Source: Gordonia alkaliphila
GTDB taxonomy: Bacteria; Actinomycetota; Actinomycetes; Mycobacteriales; Mycobacteriaceae
DNA length: 64,000 bases
Direction: 5' to 3'
Assembly (NCBI RefSeq): GCF_023017165.1
Contig: NZ_JALKBW010000001.1
Span: 3,534,001 to 3,598,000 of the forward strand
Part shown: one piece after another, positions 18,819 to 27,190 of the stretch
How positions within the stretch are numbered: the stretch's first letter is position 1
Layout of the letters: each line of letters starts with the position of its first letter
Program-made: the position numbers and the translations under genes
The notes under the pieces: generated by a model
The model's database searches: none
What the model saw: only the letters and a program-made list of their open reading frames with translations
What the model was told of the DNA's origin: nothing

Positions 18819-18863
18819 CGGAAGCGGCGGTTCGACGTCTTCCCCGTCGAACCGCCGCTTCCG
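18819..18863. repeat. 18-bp perfect inverted repeat in a divergent intergenic region
   Basis: CGGAAGCGGCGGTTCGAC (18819-18836) is exactly mirrored at 18846-18863 around a 9-base spacer. It lies between two genes transcribed away from each other, so it is upstream of both. A hairpin terminator is expected downstream of a gene, not here. It may be an operator, a transcript-end signal of an unseen small RNA, or a leftover of a lost gene. Confidence 0.7.
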
Positions 18864-18983
18864 TTCATCGAACTTCTGTTCGATATTCTCAGGCTATCCC
18901 GCGCCGGGCCCGCAAGGCAAGTAAAGATAATGTCTCCGACGAGACCGAACAGACAGCCGAGAGGGACGCGAGTGGGGACACCG

Positions 18984-19637
18984 ATGTCGATCCGATTGAT
19001 CGCACTCCCCGCCGACGACGCCCAGGCCTGGCTGGATCCGGCGGTGCACACCTACGTGACCGCGATGCGGTATCCCCGCGGCACCGAACAGGGCCGCATC
19101 AGCCTGTGGCGAGAACACCTCGGACGTCCCGGCTGGACGGCGATCGGCGCCCTCGCTCAACTCTCCCCGATGGAGCTGCGGCGCCCGACGAACGCCCGAC
19201 GCCGCGTCTCCGCCCCCTGGACCACCGGGCACGAGGCCCTGGTCGGGGTGGCTTACGGCTACACCGGCGCGGCCGATCAGTGGTGGAACCGGCAACTCCG
19301 CGCCGGCCTGGGCCGCCGGGGACTGACCGCGGCCCAGGTCCAGGATCTGGTCTCCGACTACTTCGAACTCACCGAACTGCACGTGCACCCGTCGGCGCAG
19401 GGCCGCGGGATCGGCGCGGCACTGCTGACCGCACTGCTGACCGGCCGGCCGGAGTCGCGGGTGCTGCTCTCCACGCCCGAGGTGCCCGATGAGCGCAATC
19501 GCGCCTGGTCGCTGTACCGACGCTTCGGATTCCAGGACGTCCTGCGCGATTTCACCTTCGCCGGCGATCCGCGGCCGTTCGCGTTCCTCGGCCGCCCCCT
19601 GCCGCTGCCGACGCCGCCCGCGCCCGGGTTCGGCTGA
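18984..19637 (+). CDS. GNAT-family N-acetyltransferase (Rv2170-like)
   Basis: A 217-residue acetyltransferase. The acetyl-CoA loop is in LHVHPSAQGRGIGAALLTAL (Q/RxxGxG/A type), followed by SRVLLSTPEV and the late RFGFQDVLRDF strand. The substrate is not evident. The gene lies before lppM as in M. tuberculosis. The ATG at 18984 fits the family start MSIRLIALPADDA; the frame stays open further up but reads through the inverted repeat and is not credible. Confidence 0.85.
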   Translation: MSIRLIALPADDAQAWLDPAVHTYVTAMRYPRGTEQGRISLWREHLGRPGWTAIGALAQLSPMELRRPTNARRRVSAPWTTGHEALVGVAYGYTGAADQWWNRQLRAGLGRRGLTAAQVQDLVSDYFELTELHVHPSAQGRGIGAALLTALLTGRPESRVLLSTPEVPDERNRAWSLYRRFGFQDVLRDFTFAGDPRPFAFLGRPLPLPTPPAPGFG

Positions 19638-19692
19638 ACATTCCGAGGACCGCCTGCCCGGCATCGCCGTCGGCCTCTGGCACGATGACACC

Positions 19693-20544
19693 GTGCCTTC
19701 TCTCCCCCGCTCCCGGACCGTCCACCGGTCTCCGGCGGCGCTCTGCGTCGTCCTGCTCGCGCTGACCGGCCTGCTCAGCAGCTGCATGACCCGGTCGGAG
19801 ACCGTCGGCGACCAGTTCTCCGGCGTCGTGATCGTGGCGGCCAACCCCGAGACCGGGCCCTCGGTACCGAAGTTCGACGTCCCCGCCTCGCTGGCCGGCT
19901 CCGTCCATGTGGGCTCGTTCCCGAACGAGTTCAGCGAGAAGGATCGGGAACAGCAGAAACCCGAAGGTCAGGAGGACAACGAGCAGGCGTCCTCGCCGGT
20001 CGGCAAGGTCGGCTCGCGGTTGACCTACACCAATCTCACCGCGGGCCAGTTCTCGCAGCTGGGCGACATCATCTCCAGCGCCCTGGACTCGGGCGCGACG
20101 ATCGACCTGAGTGCCACGCGCAGCGGCGACATCGTCCGGATGCGGGGCGCCGCCGCGCTCACCGAGCTGGCGCCCGCCCTGTACTACGTGTCGATCACCG
20201 TCGAGTTCGCCGGCCCGGTGGTGGCCACCAACGGCACGCGGGCCGGTGACACCTCGGTCACCTGGACCCCGGTGCCGGGCCAGACCGCGGAGTTCAACGC
20301 CGACGTCGAGTACGCCGACCCGGCGACCGCCGCGCTGCCCAGCTGGACCTGGTTCCTGGTGATCGTGTGCCTGGCGATCGTCGGAGTGGTCGCGGCCACG
20401 GCCTATCGCTTCCGCGACCGGACGCCGCGCTACTCGGACGCCGCGCGTACGTCGTCGACCACGAAGGACGCGGACGCCGTGCACACCGAGAGCGTCGCGG
20501 ACGCCGAGGTGAAGGCCCCCGAAGACGCCACGCCCGCGTCCTGA
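19693..20544 (+). CDS. lppM: LppM-family lipoprotein
   Basis: A 283-residue lipoprotein. The N-terminal signal ends in the lipobox LLSSC. The LppM beta-sandwich domain follows (SGVVIVAANPETG, LTYTNLTAGQFSQLGDI), with a C-terminal transmembrane helix near residue 225-245 and a hydrophilic cytoplasmic tail. In M. tuberculosis LppM (Rv2171) is exported and affects phagosome handling and envelope lipids. The start is GTG at 19693. A charged Gln/Glu-rich insert (KDREQQKPEGQEDNEQ) sits near residue 80. Confidence 0.85.
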   Translation: MPSLPRSRTVHRSPAALCVVLLALTGLLSSCMTRSETVGDQFSGVVIVAANPETGPSVPKFDVPASLAGSVHVGSFPNEFSEKDREQQKPEGQEDNEQASSPVGKVGSRLTYTNLTAGQFSQLGDIISSALDSGATIDLSATRSGDIVRMRGAAALTELAPALYYVSITVEFAGPVVATNGTRAGDTSVTWTPVPGQTAEFNADVEYADPATAALPSWTWFLVIVCLAIVGVVAATAYRFRDRTPRYSDAARTSSTTKDADAVHTESVADAEVKAPEDATPAS

Positions 20545-20571
20545 CCTCGACGGTCAGGCGCGGCCGGGCCG

Positions 20572-21531
20572 TCAGGCCGGAGCGAGGGCTCCGCGGGTGT
20601 CCACGCCCAGACGGTCGAGGACCTCACTGGTGGCGCGCGCGAAGTTCAGGCTGCAGAAGTGCAGACACGGCACGCCCTCGGCGATCAGCTGCTCGGACAT
20701 CTCGGTGCACAGATCGATGCCGACGGCGCGGACGGCCGCCCGGTTCTCCTCCGGACCGTCGCCGGCCGCTGCGGCCAGACGCTCAGCCACCGGCGCGGGC
20801 AGCACGCTGCCGGACAGCTCCACCATCCGGCGCACGCTCTGCAGCGAGGTGATCGGCATGAGGCCCGGGATCAGCGGCTTGGCGCCCTGTTCCGGGTCCG
20901 CGGCCACCACGCGATCGCGCAGGCGCAGGAAGTCGTCGGTATCGAAGAAGATCTGCGAGATCGAGTATTCGGCGCCGGCCCGCAGCTTGCGCACCAGGTT
21001 GGCGGTGTCGGCCGCCAGATCGGGGGCACGGTGATGCCCTTCCGGGAACGACGCGACGCCGACCTGGAAGTCGCCGAGGGTGCCGATCAGCTCCACCAGT
21101 TCGCTGGCGTACTCCACCCCGTCGGGGTGCTTGACCCACTCGCCGAGCGGGTCACCCGGCGGGTCGCCGCGCAGCGCCAGCAGGTTGGTGATGCCCTTGT
21201 CGGCGTAGGCGCCGACAAGGCCGCGCAATTCGTCGATGCTGTGGTTGACGGCGGTCAGGTGCGCCACGGTGGTCAGGGTGGTGGTGGTCGCCAGTTCCCC
21301 GGCGATGCGCACGGTGCGGTCGCGGGTGGACCCGCCCGCCCCGTAGGTCAGGGACACGAAAGCCGGTCCCATGCGTTCGAAAACCCGTACGGCGTGCCAG
21401 AGTCGGGCCTCTTCGTCCGCCGAACGGGGCGGGAAGAACTCGACGGAGAACGGTACCGGGCCGCTGTGCGGCGCGGCGAGCCGTTCGATGACAGACGACT
21501 GCCCAAGGGGCTCCACGGGAAGGACACTCAC
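20572..21531 (-). CDS. metF: Methylenetetrahydrofolate reductase-family protein (Rv2172c-like)
   Basis: A TIM-barrel MTHFR-family protein of about 319 residues. It has FSVEFFPPRS, SLTYGAGGSTRD, the folate-binding LTAVNHS, LLALRGDPPGDP and SQIFFD, standard for FAD-dependent MTHFR that supplies 5-methyl-THF for methionine synthesis. Mycobacteria use this shorter type at the same locus. The start is uncertain: GTG at 21531 (MSVLPVEPLG) or an in-frame GTG at 21573. It is divergent from the polyprenyl synthase gene. Confidence 0.85.
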   Translation of the reverse strand: MSVLPVEPLGQSSVIERLAAPHSGPVPFSVEFFPPRSADEEARLWHAVRVFERMGPAFVSLTYGAGGSTRDRTVRIAGELATTTTLTTVAHLTAVNHSIDELRGLVGAYADKGITNLLALRGDPPGDPLGEWVKHPDGVEYASELVELIGTLGDFQVGVASFPEGHHRAPDLAADTANLVRKLRAGAEYSISQIFFDTDDFLRLRDRVVAADPEQGAKPLIPGLMPITSLQSVRRMVELSGSVLPAPVAERLAAAAGDGPEENRAAVRAVGIDLCTEMSEQLIAEGVPCLHFCSLNFARATSEVLDRLGVDTRGALAPA

Positions 21532-21682
21532 CCTGCCGATAGTACGGATCCCCGCCGTACCCACCGATTCCACGCACGAGTTTTACGCACCGACGCCGAC
21601 CCCCTTGACCGCGGCGGACAACTGGGCTACCGCCGCCCGGCGGTGGCCGACGACGCATCCCCGCCCCGGTAGGCTTACCCGC

Positions 21683-22779
21683 GTGTTGAGCCAGCAGCAG
21701 GTACCCGGCGCCGTCGAGAACATCCTGCGGGACTTCGTGGCCGCGACGGCCCCGTCCCTCGACGAGATCTCTCCGGTGGTGGCCGAGGCCGGTGCGGCCT
21801 TGGCGGAGTTCGTCCTCACCGGCGGCAAGCGTCTGCGCCCGCTCTTCGTGCACGCCGGATGGCAGTGCGCGGCGACCGGGCCGGAGGCCGCGGCCACCGA
21901 GGCACTCGCGCTACGGGTGGGCGGCGCGATCGAACTGATCCAGGCGTGCGCACTGGTGCACGACGACATCCTCGATCGGAGCGACACCCGCCGCGGCCGG
22001 CCCACGGTGCACCGGCGGTTCTCCGCGCTGCACCGCGATCAGCGCTGGTCCGGCGACAGCGCGCACCACGGCGCGTCGGTGGCCATCCTGCTCGGCGACC
22101 TGGCCCTGGCCTGGGCCGACGACCTGGTGCACGGCCTGGCCCCACCGCCCGAACACCGAGGACGAGACCGCCCCACTCCCTGCCGCCCGCGGCGGGCACC
22201 CTCTGGGCCCGGATGCGCACCGAGGTCCTCGGCGGACAGCTCCTGGACATCACCAACGAAGCGTCGGCCGACGAAACGGTCGACGCCGCCTACCGGGTGA
22301 TGAAGTACAAGACCGCCGCCTACACGGTGGCCCGGCCCCTGCAGATCGGTGCCGCCCTCGGCGGCGGCTCCGCCGCACTCTCCGCGTCGCTGTGGCGCAT
22401 CGGCTCCGATCTCGGCCTCGCCTTCCAACTGCGCGACGATCTGCTCGGCGTCTTCGGCGATCCCGAGCAGACCGGCAAGCCGTCCGGCGACGACCTGGTG
22501 ACCGGCAAGCGGACCGTGCTGGTGGCGCAGGCGCTCGCCGACTCCGATGCGACCACCGCCGACACCCTGCGCGGACTCCTGGGCCGCCCCCTGTCGGCGG
22601 ACGAATTGGTCACGGCGCGCAGTATTCTCATCGATTCCGGCGCCCTGGCCTCGGTGGAGGGTCAGATCGACGCGCACCTGCAGACCGCGCTCGGCGAGAT
22701 CGATGCGCTCGCCACGTCGGACCGCGCGCGCGAGGACCTCACCGCCCTCGCCCACCGCATCGCGCACCGGCAGAAGTGA
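21683..22779 (+). CDS. Polyprenyl (geranylgeranyl) diphosphate synthase, interrupted by one frameshift
   Basis: Trans-isoprenyl synthase (IdsA2/GrcC type). The first aspartate motif is DDILDRSDTRRGRPT and GGKRLRPLF binds pyrophosphate. The frame is lost between about 22140 and 22200. The rest is in the neighbouring frame: MRTEVLGGQLLDI, KTAAYTVARPL and the second motif FQLRDDLLGVFGDPEQTGK. Total length is one base short of 366 codons, close to the family norm. It lies 10 bases before crtI and 1.1 kb from mptA, so it could feed C20 precursor to carotenoids or longer prenyl chains. GTG start at 21683. Confidence 0.87.
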
Positions 22780-22789
22780 GGCAGTACTG

Positions 22790-24325
22790 ATGGCCGCCCC
22801 ACCCCATGTCGTCGTCATCGGCGCGGGCCTGTCCGGTCTGGCGGCCGCGGCCCGGCTGCGCGGCCGCGGCTGCGCGGTGACCGTCGTCGAAGCTGCCGAC
22901 ACCCCGGGCGGCCTGGTCCGCACCGAGACCCTCGACGGACACCGATTCGACACCGGCGCAACGATTCTCACGATGCCCGAGCTGATCGTCGACCCGCTGA
23001 CCGAGCTCGGACTGACCCCGGCCGAGGTCCTGGACCGCCTGGCGCTGCGGCCGGTGGATCCCGGGTACGTGATGAACTACGCCGACGGCTCGGCGCTGGC
23101 GCTGCCGCACGACGCCGCAGGCATCCCGGACGCGGTGGCCGAGGCCTTCGGCCCGCGGGCGGCCCGCGGCACCGGTGATCTCCTCCGATGGCTCCGCCAG
23201 GTGTACGACGCCGAGTTCGACGTCTTCATCGACCGCAACTACGGCGGCCTCCGCGACCTCACCGGACGCCAAACCCGCAGGGCGGCAACCGAACTCGTCA
23301 AGCTGCACACCCTCGGCGGCCTGACCGGCGCCGTTGCCCGCTTCGTGGACGACGAACGCGTCCAGCGCGCCTTCACCTTCCAGGCCCTGTACGCGGGCGT
23401 ACCGCCGCACCGGGCGCGGGCCATCTACGCGATCATCGCCGACATGGACATCGGCCGCGGCCTGTCCGCGCCGGTCGGCGGCATGGGTCGGGTGGGCGCG
23501 GTGATGGCCGACGCCCTCGTCGACGCCGACACCGCGATCGCCTACGGGTCCCGCGCCACCGCGATCGTGCACGACGGCGGGCGGGTGACCGGCGTCGTCG
23601 TCGACGGCGACACGCTGCCCGCGGACGCCGTGATCGCCACCGCCGAACGCGACACCGTCGCCGCGCTGGTCGGCCGCCGCCCCCGCCGCAAGCTCCGGTA
23701 CTCGCCGAGCGCACTCGTGGTGCACGGGCTGCTGCCGGTCGGCGTCACCGACGACTGGTCGGCCGGCCACCACACCCTGGATTTCGGTGCGGCCTGGTCG
23801 CAGACCTTCGCCGAGCTCACCGGACGCCCCGGCGCGCCGATGAGCGACGGTTCGTTCCTGCTCACCCGCAGCGCCGTCAGCGACCCGGCCACGTTCGTCG
23901 CCGACGGACTGGAGTCGGTGTCGGTGCTCGCGCCGACCCCGAACCTGGACAGCGCACCCCTGGACTGGGACGCGATCGCCGAGCCCTACGCGGCCGAGGT
24001 GCTCGCCACACTCTCTGCGCGCGGCTACCGCGGGCTGGACCGACTGCAGGTGCTCCGCATCGACCATCCGAAGTCCTGGCAGCGGTCCGGGCTCCCCGCG
24101 GGCACACCGTTCTCGGCCGCGCACACCGCGACGCAGACCGGCCCGCTGCGCACCCGGAACACCTGGCCGGGCCTGGACAACCTGTTCCTGGCCGGCAGCG
24201 CCACGGTGCCCGGCGTGGGCATCCCGCCGGTGCTCGTCTCCGGCGGACTCGCCGCCGACCGGGTCACCGCGCGACTGGCCGAGGCGCTGGCGACGGCGGG
24301 GTCCCTGCCGAGGTCGGCGCGGTGA
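22790..24325 (+). CDS. crtI: Phytoene desaturase-type FAD oxidoreductase CrtI
   Basis: A 511-residue flavoprotein. The FAD-binding start is VVVIGAGLSGLAAAARLRGR near residues 6-25, GGLVRTETLDGHRFDTGAT follows, and the C-terminal CrtI signature is NLFLAGSATVPGVGIPPVL. CrtI enzymes dehydrogenate phytoene to coloured carotenoids. The neighbours support this: a polyprenyl synthase upstream and a phytoene synthase 1.5 kb downstream. The stop overlaps the mptA start (GTGA), so crtI and mptA are translationally coupled. Confidence 0.92.
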   Translation: MAAPPHVVVIGAGLSGLAAAARLRGRGCAVTVVEAADTPGGLVRTETLDGHRFDTGATILTMPELIVDPLTELGLTPAEVLDRLALRPVDPGYVMNYADGSALALPHDAAGIPDAVAEAFGPRAARGTGDLLRWLRQVYDAEFDVFIDRNYGGLRDLTGRQTRRAATELVKLHTLGGLTGAVARFVDDERVQRAFTFQALYAGVPPHRARAIYAIIADMDIGRGLSAPVGGMGRVGAVMADALVDADTAIAYGSRATAIVHDGGRVTGVVVDGDTLPADAVIATAERDTVAALVGRRPRRKLRYSPSALVVHGLLPVGVTDDWSAGHHTLDFGAAWSQTFAELTGRPGAPMSDGSFLLTRSAVSDPATFVADGLESVSVLAPTPNLDSAPLDWDAIAEPYAAEVLATLSARGYRGLDRLQVLRIDHPKSWQRSGLPAGTPFSAAHTATQTGPLRTRNTWPGLDNLFLAGSATVPGVGIPPVLVSGGLAADRVTARLAEALATAGSLPRSAR

Positions 24326-25848
24326 CCGCACTCCGGCGCTGGGTGCGCACGCACCCGGATGCCGCGCTCGGCTTCCTCGGTGCGGTGCTGCTGAGCATCG
24401 GCACCTACGGTCTGGCCGACATCCCCCGCAACGACGCCACCCTGGCCGACCTCGGTCTCGCGCCGATGAGTTACGGCCACGGCAAGACCCTGTCGTGGCT
24501 GGTGTTCTGGGGCGGCGCCGCTCTCATGGTGATCGCCTGGGTGCGTATCGGGCGCGCGATGGCCGCCGACGAGGGCGGCTGGGATCTGCGCAGCACCCGG
24601 CTGACCGTCTACTCCTGGACCGCGCCGCTGCTCTTCGCCATCCCGGTGTTCAGCCGCGACGTCTACGCGTACCTCGGGCAGGCGCGTGTGCTGGCGGCCG
24701 GCTTCAACCCCTACTACGACGGTCCGGCGCACTATCCCGGCCCCATCGTCGACTCGATGGCGCAGATCTGGGCGCCCACCACCTCCCCGTACAGCCCGGC
24801 CTTCCTCCTGCTGGCCCGCGGCGTGGTCGGCGTCTCCGGCGACAACGTGTGGCTGGGCGTCTTCCTGATGCGACTGGTGCTGCTCGTCGGCCTGGTGCTC
24901 AGCGTCTGGGCGCTGCCGAAGATCGCCGCACGCTTCGGCGCGGCGCCGCCCGCCGCCCTGTGGCTGATCCTGCTCAATCCGATGCTGCTGGCGCACCTGG
25001 TGGGCGGACCACACCTGGAACTGCTGATGATGGGCTTCCTCGCCGCGGGCATCGCGGTCGCCGTCACCGGCCGCCCGGTGCTCGGCCTGCTCCTGCTGGG
25101 CTGCGCGGCGTCGATCAAGATCACCGCCGCCATCGCGATCCCGTTCGTATTCTGGATCTGGCTGGACCAGGTGCGCAGGCGCCGCGCGGTGACCGGTCGC
25201 GATCGGGTCGGTGTCTTCGCCGCCACCGCGCTGGTACCGGTCGCGGTCTTCGGTATGTTCACCCTGCTTCTCGGGCTGGGCGTGGGCTGGATCAACGGTC
25301 TCTCCTGGGCCTCGCGCATCATCAATCCGTTCACCATTCCGACGCTGGTGGGCCACGTGGTGACCTACGTGGCCGCCCCGTGGCAGGTGTGGAACCTGCA
25401 GGAGGTGCTGCCGGTGACGCGGGCCGTGGGCCAGGCCGTGCTCGCCGTGCTGCTGGTGTGGCTGTGGTGGCGGTTCCGCACCGATGCGCGCAGCGCCATG
25501 GCCGGCGCCGGGTGGGCGATGCTCGCGCTGCTGCTCCTCGAGCCGTCGACCCTGCCGTGGTACTACGTGTGGGCCCTCGTGTTCGCGGCGGCCTTCCCGC
25601 TGCCGCTCGGGGTCCGCCAGGTGGTCGTCGGCGTCAGCGTCTACTTCTTCATCGTGTTCCAGCCCGACGACTCGATCCTGTTCTACAAGCCGATCGAATC
25701 GCTGCTGGCCATCGCACTCGCAGTGCTGGCCGCGCTCGCGCTCGGCCGCCCCGATCCGCTGCGCCTGGGCCGGGCGCGCCGATGGGCGTTCGCCGTCCCC
25801 GCCGCCCGAGATACTGCCGCCCGAGATACTGCCGACCGGCATGATTGA
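24322..25848 (+). CDS. mptA: MptA-type alpha-1,6-mannosyltransferase (GT-C)
   Basis: A 508-residue polytopic GT-C enzyme with about 12 helices. FSRDVYAYLGQARVLAAGFN in an early loop carries the acidic catalytic signature of this family. In mycobacteria MptA (Rv2174) extends the mannan core of lipomannan and lipoarabinomannan using polyprenyl-phosphomannose. The GTG start (24322) overlaps the crtI stop, and its stop overlaps the crtB start by 8 bases. The C-terminus contains a small duplication, ARDTAARDTA. Confidence 0.88.
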   Translation: MTALRRWVRTHPDAALGFLGAVLLSIGTYGLADIPRNDATLADLGLAPMSYGHGKTLSWLVFWGGAALMVIAWVRIGRAMAADEGGWDLRSTRLTVYSWTAPLLFAIPVFSRDVYAYLGQARVLAAGFNPYYDGPAHYPGPIVDSMAQIWAPTTSPYSPAFLLLARGVVGVSGDNVWLGVFLMRLVLLVGLVLSVWALPKIAARFGAAPPAALWLILLNPMLLAHLVGGPHLELLMMGFLAAGIAVAVTGRPVLGLLLLGCAASIKITAAIAIPFVFWIWLDQVRRRRAVTGRDRVGVFAATALVPVAVFGMFTLLLGLGVGWINGLSWASRIINPFTIPTLVGHVVTYVAAPWQVWNLQEVLPVTRAVGQAVLAVLLVWLWWRFRTDARSAMAGAGWAMLALLLLEPSTLPWYYVWALVFAAAFPLPLGVRQVVVGVSVYFFIVFQPDDSILFYKPIESLLAIALAVLAALALGRPDPLRLGRARRWAFAVPAARDTAARDTADRHD

Positions 25849-26722
25849 GACCGGCTACGCGCAGGCCCGCACCATCACCGCGCGCGCCGGCCGCACCTAT
25901 TACCTGGCCTCGGGCCTGCTTCCCGCGCACCGCCGGCGCGGCGTATTCGCGCTCTACGCCTTCGCCCGGATCGCGGACGACATCGTCGACGGCGATCGCG
26001 AGCCGACAGCGGCGACGGCGGCGCTGGATGCGCTCGCCGACGGTCTCGCCGCGGCCCTGGACGGGCGGGCTCGCGACCCGCTGCTGGCCGCGCTCGCCGA
26101 CACGGTCGCCGCGTTCGACATCGACCCGGCCACCTTCGACGCCTTCCTGCACTCGATGCGGATGGACCTGCCGGGCGCACCCGAGTTCCGCAACCGCTAC
26201 GCCACCATGACCGCGCTGGCGGAGTACACCTACGGGTCGGCCGCGGTGATCGGCCTGCAGATGCTGCCGATCCTCGGCGTCGAACGCGACCGAGGCGACT
26301 ACACCGAGGTCGCGGCCGGTGCCGCCCTGCTCGGCGAGGCGTTTCAGCTGACCAATTTCCTGCGCGACGTGGCCGAGGATCTCGACCGCGACCGGATCTA
26401 TCTGCCCGCCGACGAACTCGCCGCGTTCGGCGTCGACGAGGACTCCCTGCGCGCTGCGCGGCGACGGGGCGTTCCCGACGGCCCGCTGTGCCGCGCACTG
26501 GCACACTTGATCGCCATCAATCGGGATCAGTACCGGCGCACCGCCCCCGCGGTCGCCGCGTTGCCGACACGAACCCGCCCGGCCATCGCCGCCGCGGCTC
26601 GCTCGTACGGCGACATCCTCACCGAGATCGAAGGCTCCGGGTACGACGTCCTGTCCCGGCGCGCCGTGGTGCCGACCGGTCGACGACTACGCCACGCCGG
26701 CCGCGCCCTGCTGGGGAGCTAG
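25841..26722 (+). CDS. crtB: Phytoene synthase CrtB
   Basis: A 293-residue head-to-head prenyl synthase. The first Asp motif is ARIADDIVDGD (D46, D47, D50) and the second is LTNFLRDVAEDLDRDRIYLP, with EYTYGSAAVIG between them. It condenses two geranylgeranyl diphosphates to phytoene. It starts inside the mptA end. With crtI and the prenyl synthase it makes the early carotenoid pathway; no cyclase or elongase is in the window. Confidence 0.93.
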   Translation: MIETGYAQARTITARAGRTYYLASGLLPAHRRRGVFALYAFARIADDIVDGDREPTAATAALDALADGLAAALDGRARDPLLAALADTVAAFDIDPATFDAFLHSMRMDLPGAPEFRNRYATMTALAEYTYGSAAVIGLQMLPILGVERDRGDYTEVAAGAALLGEAFQLTNFLRDVAEDLDRDRIYLPADELAAFGVDEDSLRAARRRGVPDGPLCRALAHLIAINRDQYRRTAPAVAALPTRTRPAIAAAARSYGDILTEIEGSGYDVLSRRAVVPTGRRLRHAGRALLGS

Positions 26723-26745
26723 AAAGCCTGGGGGAGCTAGAAGGC
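26706..26745. repeat. Direct repeat at the crtB stop junction
   Basis: GGGGAGCTAGAAAGCCT is followed at once by GGGGAGCTAGAAGGCTT, a 17-base near-perfect tandem duplication that spans the stop codons of crtB and the Rv2175c-like gene. AAGCCT and AGGCTT inside it could form a weak stem between these convergent genes. Confidence 0.55.
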
Positions 26746-27105
26746 TTGAGCCTGCGCGCGGCGGATCACTTCGCGCGCCGAATGCGTGTGCAGGGCCTGC
26801 GCGGGATGCATGTCGAGGTCCTCGTACACGGTGAACATCCAGGCCATCGCCTCATCGCGCGTGTAGCCGCCGTCGAGCAGCATCGTCACCAGGCCCTCGA
26901 AGTGCTTCGCCAAGCCGCCGTCGTCACCGAAGAACAGCGCCGGAATCACCGGGACGCCGTCGCGGGAGGCGGCCAGCAGGTTGTGGTCGCGGATCAGCGT
27001 CCGCACCCGGTTCGGCGAGATGCGCAGGCGGTCGGCCGCTTCGTCGAGGTCGAGCACCTCGACGTCGTCGGGAAGGATGCCGATGGACAGCGGAAGGGAA
27101 CTCAC
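26737..27105 (-). CDS. Rv2175c-like winged-helix DNA-binding protein, probable PknL substrate
   Basis: A 122-residue protein with a winged-helix part (VLDLDEAADRLRISPNRVRTLIRDHNL) and the C-terminal AMAWMFTVYEDLDMHPAQAL. In M. tuberculosis the homologue Rv2175c binds DNA and is phosphorylated by PknL, encoded divergently next to it, exactly the layout here. The stop is 14 bases from the crtB stop (convergent). Confidence 0.88.
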   Translation of the reverse strand: MSSLPLSIGILPDDVEVLDLDEAADRLRISPNRVRTLIRDHNLLAASRDGVPVIPALFFGDDGGLAKHFEGLVTMLLDGGYTRDEAMAWMFTVYEDLDMHPAQALHTHSAREVIRRAQAQAF

Positions 27106-27190
27106 GGAAGGTGACTTTACCTGCTCGCGACACCCGAGCGCGGCCTCGGCTCACCGATTCGGCGCCGCGCGCACGGTAGATTCACCTTCC

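Noticed and set aside
22739..24331. 530-codon minus-strand frame opposite crtI
   Set aside because: It mirrors CrtI codons; no homology, and Val/Gly/Arg-rich composition typical of shadows.
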